NCBI GenBank assembly: GCA_038207585.1
Contig: JBBQZP010000019.1
Coordinates: forward strand, 16,286 to 80,285
From: JBBQZP01 sp038207585
GTDB lineage: Bacteria; Pseudomonadota; Alphaproteobacteria; Rhodobacterales; Rhodobacteraceae
Length of the DNA: 64,000 nucleotides
Direction: 5' to 3'
The number at the start of each line of letters is the position of its first letter. Position 1 is the stretch's first letter. Shown in pieces: positions 41,856 to 49,412 of the stretch. A program made the position numbers and the translations under genes. The notes under the pieces were generated by a model. It was not told the DNA's origin and did not search any database. It saw only the letters and a list, made by a program, of their open reading frames with translations.

Positions 41856-42065
41856 ATGACCATATTCGACTGGCACAGCGCACCCCTTCACGCCACCACC
41901 CCGGTAGATGCAACCTACCGCAATACCCAGAATGTGCGGCGGTTCATGGTGGCGCAATGCGGCGAAGATTTTCGTTTCACGCGCGACCTGATGCAGTGGA
42001 TCAAGGCCGGGCATCCGGCAACCCTGGCCGATATCGTCGCCGAATGGCACAGGCGGCAGCGCTAG
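41856..42065 (+). CDS. DUF6434-like small protein
   Basis: 69 residues, MTIFDWHSAPLHATTPVDAT onward. TYRNTQNVRRFMVAQCGEDF and MQWIKAGHPATLADIVAEWH resemble the DUF6434 family, a small fold often linked to SAP-like nucleic-acid-binding proteins. It starts 18 bp after the amidase stop with GGAGGG 9 bp upstream, so it is probably co-transcribed. Function unknown. Confidence 0.65.
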   Translation: MTIFDWHSAPLHATTPVDATYRNTQNVRRFMVAQCGEDFRFTRDLMQWIKAGHPATLADIVAEWHRRQR

Positions 42066-42171
42066 CTACGGCACTGCGCGGCACCTCGCCAAAACGTGAC
42101 CGCGCAGGCTTAGTGTTTTGACCTTCGGCTCGCGTCTGTGTAAGGAAAGGGTATCAGGACAGGGGCGATCT

Positions 42172-44721
42172 TTGCTGCGATTCATCGGAAAATTCTTCGG
42201 CGCGATCTTCACCATGGTGACGCTTGGCATGCTGTTCGGCGCGCTGACTATTGGTGCCGTGTTCTACATGTATTCGCGCGATCTGCCGAGCCATGAAAGT
42301 CTTGCCACCTATGCCCCCGCCACGATCAGCCGGATTTATTCGGGCGAGGGCCAGATCATCGACGAATTCGCGCAGGAACGCCGGATTTTCGTACCCTCGG
42401 AAGATATCCCCGATCTGATCAAGCAAGCCTTCATCAGCGCCGAGGACAAGAATTTCTACACCCATCACGGCTATGATACCCGCGGCATGATCGCGGCCGC
42501 GATCGAGGCTGTGCGCACCCGTGGCAAGACGGTGCGCGGTGCGTCAACCATCACCCAGCAGGTGATGAAGAACTTCCTTTTGTCGGGTGACCGCACGGGC
42601 GAGCGCAAGATCAAGGAAATCATTCTGGCGACGCGGATCGAACAGTCCATGTCCAAGGAAAAGATCCTTGAGCTTTACCTGAACGAGATTTTTCTGGGCC
42701 AGAACTCTTACGGTGTGGCGGCAGCGGCGCAGACTTACTTCAACAAATCCCTGCGTGATGTGACAGCGGGCGAGGCGGCGATGTTGGCGTCGATGCCGCA
42801 GGCACCCGGCGAATACCATCCGGTGCGGGCCAAAAAGCGGGTCATCGAACGGCGCAACTATGTGCTGCGCGAGATGTGGCAGAACGGCTATATCGACGAG
42901 GCGACCTACCTTACCGACAAGGAAACACCGCTGAAATCGGTGCAGAACGGTGATTACCCGCCGTTTCGCGCCTCACTTCCACCGCGCGATTATTTCACCG
43001 ATGAAATCCGCCGCCAGCTTTCGGGCACCTTTGGCGAGGACGAGTTTTTCAGCGGCGGCCTGACCATTCGTGCCACCGTTGACCGCGATCTGGAAACGGC
43101 GGCGGCTTTGGCCCTGCGTGCCGGGCTGGAGCAATACGACCGCTCTCAGGGCGTGTGGCGCGGCACCAAGCAGGTGCTGCCCGTCGAAAAGCTGGGGTCC
43201 GAGGCGGATTGGCGCGCGGCCCTGCAAGATCTGGTTCTGTCCCGCGATGTGCCGGGCTGGTCGCCTGCGGTGGTGCTGTCCACCGGCGAATCCTCGGCCC
43301 GGATCGGCATCGAGGGCGTGCCAGAAGACGAAGACGGCCATTTCATTCCCGCAGAAGATGTGACTTGGGCGCGCAAACGGCAAGCCGATGGCAAGCTGGG
43401 CAAAAAAGCCAAGGTGGCATCTGATCTGGTGGATGTCGGCGATGTGGTTCTGGTGCGCAAGGTTACCAACGAAGATGGCAGTTTCAAGCGCTGGTCGCTG
43501 CGCCAGATACCGGAAGTGCAGGGCGCGTTCATGGCGATGGATGTGAACTCGGGCCGGGTTCTGGCAATGCAGGGCGGATTCTCATATCAGGATTCGGTCT
43601 TTAACCGGACCACGCAGGCGACGCGCCAGCCGGGGTCAAGCTTCAAGCCGTTTGTCTATGCGGCGGCTTTGGACAGCGGCTTTACTCCTGCCACCATCGT
43701 GGTTGATGCGCCGATCGAGGTGAACACGCCGCAGGGTCTGTGGACGCCCAAGAATTCGTCGAACAAATTCTATGGCCCCACACCGCTGCGCACCGGAATC
43801 GAACAGTCACGCAACCTGATGACGATCCGTATCGCGCAGGAAGTCGGCATGGAAACGGTTGCGGGCTATGCCGAACGCTTCGGGGTATATGACCGGATGA
43901 ACCCGTTTCTGGCCAATGCGCTTGGCGCGCAGGAAACGACACTGTTCAAGATGGTCGCGGCCTATGCGATGTTCGCTAACGGTGGCGAGCGGGTCGAGCC
44001 GACGCTTGTGGACCGCGTGCAGGATCGGTTCGGCAAGACCGTCTACCGCCATGATCAACGCAAGTGCGAAGATTGCCAGCTTGCCTCGCTTGACCCCGGC
44101 GTGGGGCCGGTCATCATCTCGAACCGCGAGCGGATGATTGACCCGATCACCGCCTATCAGCTGACCTCGATGATGCAGGGCGTGGTCAAGCGCGGGTCGG
44201 CCAGCAAGCTGCGCCTGCCGGTGCCGATTGCGGGCAAGACCGGGACGACGAACGATGCCAAGGACGTGTGGTTCATCGGCTTTTCATCCAACATAGTGGC
44301 GGGCTGCTATATAGGGTATGACACGCCGCGCAGTCTTGGGCCTCGCGCCTTTGGCGGCACGCTGTGTGTGCCGGTGTTCCAGCAATTCATGGAAACCGCG
44401 ATCAAGAAATACGGTGGCAGCGAGTTCCGGGTGCCACCCGGTGGCTATTTTGTGAACATCGACCGTTTCAGCGGTGCGCGTCTGCCAGATGGCGCCAGGG
44501 GTGACAACGTGATAGCCGAATACTTCCGTGACGGTGAAGACCCGATCTTTGGCATCGGTGCTTTGGTGGACGGTGGCTTTGCAATGGGGGCGAACCTGCC
44601 ATTGTTCGCGTACGGCGAGGCGGGCGATGCCGGAACATCTGTCACCACGTCATCCGGCAAGACCAAGGTCATCCCGAAGAAGGCCGATTTCGGCACGCTG
44701 TCGTCGGGCGGGCTTTACTGA
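42172..44721 (+). CDS. mrcA: Penicillin-binding protein 1A (bifunctional)
   Basis: 849 residues from a TTG start with AGGGG 6 bp before it; the N-terminus then is the expected short basic tail plus membrane helix (10-33). The family-51 glycosyltransferase Glu is E91 (AEDKNFYTHHG). Transpeptidase motifs: SSFK (S489-K492), SRN (546-548), KTGT (689-692). An OB-like insert lies between the two enzymatic domains, typical of alphaproteobacterial PBP1A. It polymerises glycan strands and cross-links peptides. A TTG 54 bp upstream is also in frame but has no helix-side logic. Lies in an envelope-gene neighbourhood with amiC and the M23 peptidase. Confidence 0.92.
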   Translation: MLRFIGKFFGAIFTMVTLGMLFGALTIGAVFYMYSRDLPSHESLATYAPATISRIYSGEGQIIDEFAQERRIFVPSEDIPDLIKQAFISAEDKNFYTHHGYDTRGMIAAAIEAVRTRGKTVRGASTITQQVMKNFLLSGDRTGERKIKEIILATRIEQSMSKEKILELYLNEIFLGQNSYGVAAAAQTYFNKSLRDVTAGEAAMLASMPQAPGEYHPVRAKKRVIERRNYVLREMWQNGYIDEATYLTDKETPLKSVQNGDYPPFRASLPPRDYFTDEIRRQLSGTFGEDEFFSGGLTIRATVDRDLETAAALALRAGLEQYDRSQGVWRGTKQVLPVEKLGSEADWRAALQDLVLSRDVPGWSPAVVLSTGESSARIGIEGVPEDEDGHFIPAEDVTWARKRQADGKLGKKAKVASDLVDVGDVVLVRKVTNEDGSFKRWSLRQIPEVQGAFMAMDVNSGRVLAMQGGFSYQDSVFNRTTQATRQPGSSFKPFVYAAALDSGFTPATIVVDAPIEVNTPQGLWTPKNSSNKFYGPTPLRTGIEQSRNLMTIRIAQEVGMETVAGYAERFGVYDRMNPFLANALGAQETTLFKMVAAYAMFANGGERVEPTLVDRVQDRFGKTVYRHDQRKCEDCQLASLDPGVGPVIISNRERMIDPITAYQLTSMMQGVVKRGSASKLRLPVPIAGKTGTTNDAKDVWFIGFSSNIVAGCYIGYDTPRSLGPRAFGGTLCVPVFQQFMETAIKKYGGSEFRVPPGGYFVNIDRFSGARLPDGARGDNVIAEYFRDGEDPIFGIGALVDGGFAMGANLPLFAYGEAGDAGTSVTTSSGKTKVIPKKADFGTLSSGGLY

Positions 44722-44799
44722 CGGGCTCCTCCTGCCTGGCGCCCTTGCCCGCCCGCGGGGCAGTTGCTACATCCGCCTGAACGCTTTGAAGGAACCGCC

Positions 44800-45924
44800 A
44801 TGCGCGCCGAAACGCAGACCCATCTTGATGCCATCGCCAAATCGCTGGCCCTTCTGGGGCAGCGTATGGATTGGGAAACCGCACCGCACCGGCTTGAGGA
44901 ATTCAACGCCATGATCGAGCATGGGGACCTATGGTCCGATCCCGCCCGCGCACAAAAGCTGATGCGCGAGCGGCAGGCGCTGCTGGATCAGGTGTCCACC
45001 TACAAGCTGATCGACAGCGGCCTGCGCGACAATGCCGAATTGATCGAGATGGGCGAGGCCGAGGGAGACGCCGAGATCGTGGCCGAGGCCGAGGCCGCGC
45101 TGAAGGCACTGGTCGAACTGGCGGCGGGCAAGGAACTTGAGGCGCTGCTGGACGGCGAGGCTGATGGCAACGACACCTTCCTTGAGGTGAACGCGGGTGC
45201 TGGAGGCACTGAAAGCTGTGACTGGGCGTCAATGCTGGCGCGGATGTATGTCCGCTGGGCGGAGAAAAAGGGCTACAAGGTTGAATTGCAATCCATGTCG
45301 GATGGCGAAGAGGCGGGCATCAAATCGGCGGCTTACAAGATTTCGGGGCCCAATGCTTACGGTTGGCTGAAATCGGAAAGCGGAGTTCACCGGCTGGTGC
45401 GGATCAGCCCTTACGATTCTGCGGCGCGGCGGCACACGTCGTTCAGTTCGGTCTGGGTCTATCCGGTGGTCGACGACAATATCGAGATCGAGGTTGGAGC
45501 GAATGACATTCGCATCGACACTTACCGCAGTTCGGGCGCGGGCGGACAGCACGTCAACACCACCGACTCGGCGGTGCGGATCACCCACTTGCCGACCGGC
45601 ATCGTGACCACCAGTTCGGAAAAATCGCAGCACCAGAACCGCGATATCGCAATGAAGGCACTGAAATCGCGCCTCTATCAGATGGAACTCGACAAGCGCA
45701 ACGCGGTGATCAACGCGCAGCACGCGGCCAAGGGTGACGCGGGCTGGGGCAACCAGATACGGTCTTATGTTCTGCAGCCCTATCAGATGGTCAAAGACCT
45801 GCGGACCAATGTTGAAACCTCGGATACCGACGGCGTTCTGAACGGCGATCTTGACCGGTTCATGGCAGCGACGCTGGCGATGGATGTGGCGGGAAAAAGC
45901 CGGGCCGAGGCAAACGCCGATTAG
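44800..45924 (+). CDS. prfB: Peptide chain release factor 2
   Basis: 374 residues in a single open frame: the programmed +1 frameshift of E. coli prfB is absent, as in many alphaproteobacteria. The catalytic GGQ is at 248-250 (SSGAGGQHVNTTDS). The stop-codon-reading tripeptide, SPF in E. coli RF2, is SPY here (203-205, VRISPYDSAARRHTSF). It terminates at UGA and UAA. The ATG at 44800 follows AAGGA. Confidence 0.93.
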   Translation: MRAETQTHLDAIAKSLALLGQRMDWETAPHRLEEFNAMIEHGDLWSDPARAQKLMRERQALLDQVSTYKLIDSGLRDNAELIEMGEAEGDAEIVAEAEAALKALVELAAGKELEALLDGEADGNDTFLEVNAGAGGTESCDWASMLARMYVRWAEKKGYKVELQSMSDGEEAGIKSAAYKISGPNAYGWLKSESGVHRLVRISPYDSAARRHTSFSSVWVYPVVDDNIEIEVGANDIRIDTYRSSGAGGQHVNTTDSAVRITHLPTGIVTTSSEKSQHQNRDIAMKALKSRLYQMELDKRNAVINAQHAAKGDAGWGNQIRSYVLQPYQMVKDLRTNVETSDTDGVLNGDLDRFMAATLAMDVAGKSRAEANAD

Positions 45925-45942
45925 GCACATGGTGTCGGATGC

Positions 45943-45977
45943 AAAAAAAAGGGGCGCATTGCAGCGCCCCTTTTTCA
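45943..45977. terminator. Bidirectional intrinsic terminator between prfB and bactofilin
   Basis: Stem GGGGCGC/GCGCCCC (45951-45957 and 45964-45970) with loop ATTGCA, preceded by eight A and followed by five T. Both strands therefore have a T-tract, suited to the convergent prfB (+) and bactofilin (-) genes. Confidence 0.88.
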
Positions 45978-45995
45978 ATTTGTCTGATCCAGACC

Positions 45996-46481
45996 TTAGG
46001 CCGGATCAGCAAGTTTCGGCAGGGGCGAGGATTTGCCACCCGAAAGCGGGTCTTCCTGACGCTGAACCGAGCCTTCGAAATGCGCACCCGATTCGATGGC
46101 GATGGTTTTGTGGATGATGTCGCCTTCGACCTTGGCGGTCGATGTCAGGCGCACTTTCAGACCGCGCACGCGGCCGATAACGCGACCGTTGACGACGATA
46201 TCATCTGCCACAATCTCACCCCGAATCGTGGCGCTTTCGCCCACGGTCAGTAGATGGGCGCGAATGTCGCCTTCAACCGTGCCTTCGACCTGAATGTCGC
46301 CGGTGGTTTTCAGATTGCCGACCACGGTCAGATCAGACGACAGCACCGATGGTGAAACCTTGCCCTTGGGGGCTGAAGGTGTGAATTCCATCGACGGTTT
46401 TTGAGTCGTCATGTCAGCCGCTTTCGAATTATCTGCTTCGGCTTTGGGGCCGGGTTCGTTGATTCTGCTCTTAGAAAACAT
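45996..46481 (-). CDS. Bactofilin (polymer-forming cytoskeletal protein)
   Basis: 161 residues. The central bactofilin beta-helix (about 45-140) has the usual repeating pattern (LTVVGNLKTTGDIQVEGTVEGDI...AHLLTVGESATIRGEIVADD), with disordered, polar ends. Bactofilins polymerise without nucleotides and place peptidoglycan enzymes. The start overlaps the end of the M23 peptidase gene by 11 bp; such bactofilin-M23 pairs are conserved and cooperate in shape or stalk growth. Confidence 0.9.
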   Translation of the reverse strand: MFSKSRINEPGPKAEADNSKAADMTTQKPSMEFTPSAPKGKVSPSVLSSDLTVVGNLKTTGDIQVEGTVEGDIRAHLLTVGESATIRGEIVADDIVVNGRVIGRVRGLKVRLTSTAKVEGDIIHKTIAIESGAHFEGSVQRQEDPLSGGKSSPLPKLADPA

Positions 46482-47811
46482 CTGTCGCTGCCTTGATGAA
46501 GGTCATCGGGTTCACAGGTGAGCCCCCGATCCGTACCTCGTAGTGAAGATGAGTGCCGGTAGACCGGCCTGAATTGCCCATATCACCGATCCTGTCGCCG
46601 CGCGATACCCTTTGTCCCGCCGTGACGCGAATTTGTGACATGTGGCCGTAAAGTGTTTCGAGTCCGAATGCGTGCTTGATCTTGACCGCCCGTCCGTAGC
46701 CGTTCATCCAGCCCGCCTCTTCCACGACACCATCGGCGGTTGAATAGATGGGCGTGCCGTAATCGGATGCGAAATCGGTGCCTTCGTGCATCCGACGGCC
46801 CGCACCCTTTGGATCATTGCGGGTGCCAAACCCCGAGGTGAAGCGGAACGCACTTTTGACCGGCATTCCGAAGGGCGCCTTGGTCGCGGCGATGCGGTAC
46901 ATGTTCATCCGGTCGAGCCCGGTCAGAATCGCGTTGGCGCGGATTTCGTCCGGCAAAAGCGCGGAATTGCTGGACGATACCGAGATTTTTGTCAGCGGTC
47001 CGCCCTGGCCGGAATAGCCCTTGCGCACTTGGCTCAGCAGATCATCGGGCGACATGCCTGCCGCGCGGAACATCTTGTCCAGCGGCGCCATCGAGATCGT
47101 GACGGCTTCTTCCAACTGGGCAAAGATCGCGTCGTTGCGCTGTTCAAGCGCGCGTTTCTCGGCCTCTACCGCATCAGTATCGGCGCGGGCTTGATCTGCA
47201 GCCTTGGCAAGGCTGTCGCGCTGCAGGGCGGTCTCGTTCAGAGCGGTCGTCAAAAGCTCTGCCGTGGCCGAGGCATCACGAGCCTGCCCCTCGACGCTGC
47301 GGGTTGTCCCGGTCGTGTTGGCGAGCGTGGCGTTCAGCCCGTCAACAATGGCGCGCGCTTCATCGCGCTCCACAATGGTGCGGCGCAGAGTGTTCTGGAT
47401 CACGTCGATCCCGGTTTCAAGTTCCTTGCGGCTGTCTTCAGAGGCCAGAAGCACTGTCTGCATCTGCGACACTTGCGACAGCGCCACGTTGAAGCGGTCC
47501 TGAGCATGCGCTGCCTCGACCGCGCGCAGATCGCGGTCAGATGACAGTGCATTCAGCCGCGCCTCATACAGTGCCTGCTGGCGTGCGGCCTGATCGCGGC
47601 TGGAGCCTGCGCCGATCGAATCCATCAGGACAATCGAGGTGGCAAAGATCGTCCAGATCACAACCAGACCACTGACCGCCAAGGCGACGGCCTGCGTGAC
47701 CGGACGCAACCGCACGAACCGCGTCTCCGTGTCGGATTTCAGGAAAAGCCTTTGTTCGGGCAGGCGGCGTTCCAAAGCGGAATTGATCCGATAACCAAGT
47801 CGTGTCAGCAC
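46471..47811 (-). CDS. M23 family peptidoglycan endopeptidase, membrane-anchored
   Basis: 446 residues. A short cytoplasmic tail, one membrane helix (40-63), a long coiled coil (about 70-240) and a C-terminal LytM domain. All zinc ligands are present, H342 and D346 (RMHEGTDFAS) and H423 of HLH (421-423), so it should be active rather than an EnvC-like activator. The coiled coil would hold the enzyme near the cell wall; the overlapping bactofilin gene probably encodes its positioning partner. Confidence 0.9.
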   Translation of the reverse strand: MLTRLGYRINSALERRLPEQRLFLKSDTETRFVRLRPVTQAVALAVSGLVVIWTIFATSIVLMDSIGAGSSRDQAARQQALYEARLNALSSDRDLRAVEAAHAQDRFNVALSQVSQMQTVLLASEDSRKELETGIDVIQNTLRRTIVERDEARAIVDGLNATLANTTGTTRSVEGQARDASATAELLTTALNETALQRDSLAKAADQARADTDAVEAEKRALEQRNDAIFAQLEEAVTISMAPLDKMFRAAGMSPDDLLSQVRKGYSGQGGPLTKISVSSSNSALLPDEIRANAILTGLDRMNMYRIAATKAPFGMPVKSAFRFTSGFGTRNDPKGAGRRMHEGTDFASDYGTPIYSTADGVVEEAGWMNGYGRAVKIKHAFGLETLYGHMSQIRVTAGQRVSRGDRIGDMGNSGRSTGTHLHYEVRIGGSPVNPMTFIKAATDVF

Positions 47812-47959
47812 CGATGTGTCCTATCCTGGCAGGTGAGGCCCAAGCGCGCGGGCCGTCCTGTTGCTGTTGGGCGATCACTGCCGCCGGTTCCGTATCCCCG
47901 GTTCTGATTAGCCAGCCCCTTGGCACATCGCAAGATTTTTGACCAAGGGGTGGGGGAAA

Positions 47960-47975
47960 CCGGCCTTTCGGCCGG
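47960..47975 (-). terminator. Possible terminator hairpin after the DUF455 gene
   Basis: CCGGCC-TTTC-GGCCGG, 6-bp stem with tetraloop, 54 bp beyond the stop of the minus-strand DUF455 gene; on that strand TTTCCCCC follows. The T-tract is short, so termination would be weak. Confidence 0.4.
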
Positions 47976-48028
47976 GGTATCGGCGAAATCTCGCCTACTT
48001 GACCGTTGTCAGTCCGGGCCGGAACTGC

Positions 48029-48853
48029 TTACCGGGCGTCAATCGGGCCTGCATCGACCAGCGGCCAGTAAAAATCCGGTGGAATCCCTGCTTCGGCGCG
48101 TTTTTCCGCGTTGAAGGGCGGTTTGAGATGGCCGTGGAAATAGCGCCGCACCAGGGCGTGAAACTGATCCTTCGGGTCCAGCCCGTCGCGCCCGCACAGC
48201 CAGTTGAACCATTTGGACCCGTATGCGACATGCGCCACCTCTTCGCCGTAGATGGTTTCAAGCGCGGCAATCGCCTGCGCGTCGCCCGCCTTGCGGAAAA
48301 CCTCGATCATGCCGGGGGTGACGTCAAGGCCGCGCGCCTCCAGCACCATGGGCACCACGGCCAGCCTGGCCAGAAGTTCATCCGCCGTATCTTCGGCGGC
48401 ACGCCACATTCCGGCATGCGCGGGCATGGCGCCATACTGACTGCCAGACGCCTCAAGACAGTCGCACATCAGGTTGAAATGCTTGGCTTCTTCGTCCGCC
48501 GCTTTGACCCAGTCGTCATAAAATCCAAGCGGCATCGGAACGGCGGTGAATCGCGCGATGATGTCCCAATGCAAATCGACGGCGTTGAGTTCGATATGTG
48601 CGACGGCATGGAGCAAGGCGATGCGCCCGGTCGCAGTTGTGGCCCGGCGGCGGGGCACATCGCGGGGGTGCAGCAGATCGGGTTTTGCGGGGCGGGCGGG
48701 TTGCGCAGGCGGTGCCGCCTCGCCAATCGCCAGCGGAGTTCCTGCATCCCGCGCCGCAAACCAGCGCGCCGCATGGGCGCGGCCAAGGGCCGTTTTCGCG
48801 CGGCCATCGGCGGTTGTCAGAACCTCAACCGCCATTCCGGCAAGCGTTGTCAC
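48029..48853 (-). CDS. DUF455 ferritin-like protein
   Basis: 274 residues. The GTG start overlaps the bcp stop as GTGA, which supports this start. The ferritin-like helical core has ALLHAVAHIELNAVDLHWD (Glu and His ligands) and EEAKHFNLMCDCLEASG in the first half and YGEEVAHVAYGSKWF in the second, a pattern of E...ExxH di-iron ligands. No function is proven; pairing with a peroxiredoxin suggests a role in iron or peroxide stress. Confidence 0.87.
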   Translation of the reverse strand: MTTLAGMAVEVLTTADGRAKTALGRAHAARWFAARDAGTPLAIGEAAPPAQPARPAKPDLLHPRDVPRRRATTATGRIALLHAVAHIELNAVDLHWDIIARFTAVPMPLGFYDDWVKAADEEAKHFNLMCDCLEASGSQYGAMPAHAGMWRAAEDTADELLARLAVVPMVLEARGLDVTPGMIEVFRKAGDAQAIAALETIYGEEVAHVAYGSKWFNWLCGRDGLDPKDQFHALVRRYFHGHLKPPFNAEKRAEAGIPPDFYWPLVDAGPIDAR

Positions 48854-49311
48854 AGCGCCAGCGTGGCGGCCAGCACCTCATCCACATGGCCTTTGACCGA
48901 CACTTTGCGCCAGTCGCGCACGATCTTGCCCGCGCCGTCGATCAGGAATGTCGACCGCTCGATCCCAAGATAAGTTTTGCCATACATGCTTTTTTCCACC
49001 CAGACGCCGTAATCTTCGCAGGTGGAGCCGTTTTCGTCAGAGGCTAAAATGATACCAAGCTGATGTTTCTTCACGAACTTATCATGCGCTTTCAGGCTGT
49101 CTTTCGAAATCCCGATGATCGTGGCCCCGGCCCTTGCAAAATCGGCGGCGCGGGCGGTGAACTCCAGCGCCTCGGTGGTGCAGCCCGGTGTGTCGTCCTT
49201 GGGATAGAAGTAGAGCACCACGTTGCCGGGGCGCAGAGCTGACAGGCTGACGCTGTCGCCGCCATCACGGGGCAGAGTGAAATCGGGGGCCGTGTCGCCG
49301 GTTGCGGGCAT
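48850..49311 (-). CDS. bcp: Peroxiredoxin of the Bcp family
   Basis: 153 residues. The peroxidatic Cys is C44 in DDTPGCTTEALEF. The resolving Cys found five residues later in E. coli Bcp is missing (Leu49); another Cys at C98 (STCEDYGV) could serve or the enzyme may be 1-Cys. It reduces hydroperoxides with thioredoxin. AAGGAA lies 9 bp before the ATG at 49311. Coupled by a 4-bp overlap to the DUF455 gene, divergent from the giant AsmA-like gene across 101 bp. Confidence 0.9.
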   Translation of the reverse strand: MPATGDTAPDFTLPRDGGDSVSLSALRPGNVVLYFYPKDDTPGCTTEALEFTARAADFARAGATIIGISKDSLKAHDKFVKKHQLGIILASDENGSTCEDYGVWVEKSMYGKTYLGIERSTFLIDGAGKIVRDWRKVSVKGHVDEVLAATLAL

Positions 49312-49412
49312 TTTGTTTCCTTGCTGCAAGTGATCGTCATTGGTGTTTTAGTTGTCTTTGCGCAAAGATAAAGGCACTGCAGGCGCATGCAGGCGGAAAT
49401 GGCAAAGGTCGA

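Noticed and set aside
44800..44900. Programmed frameshift site in prfB
   Set aside because: The gene is a single uninterrupted frame with a full N-terminal domain; no CUUUGA slippery site is needed or seen.
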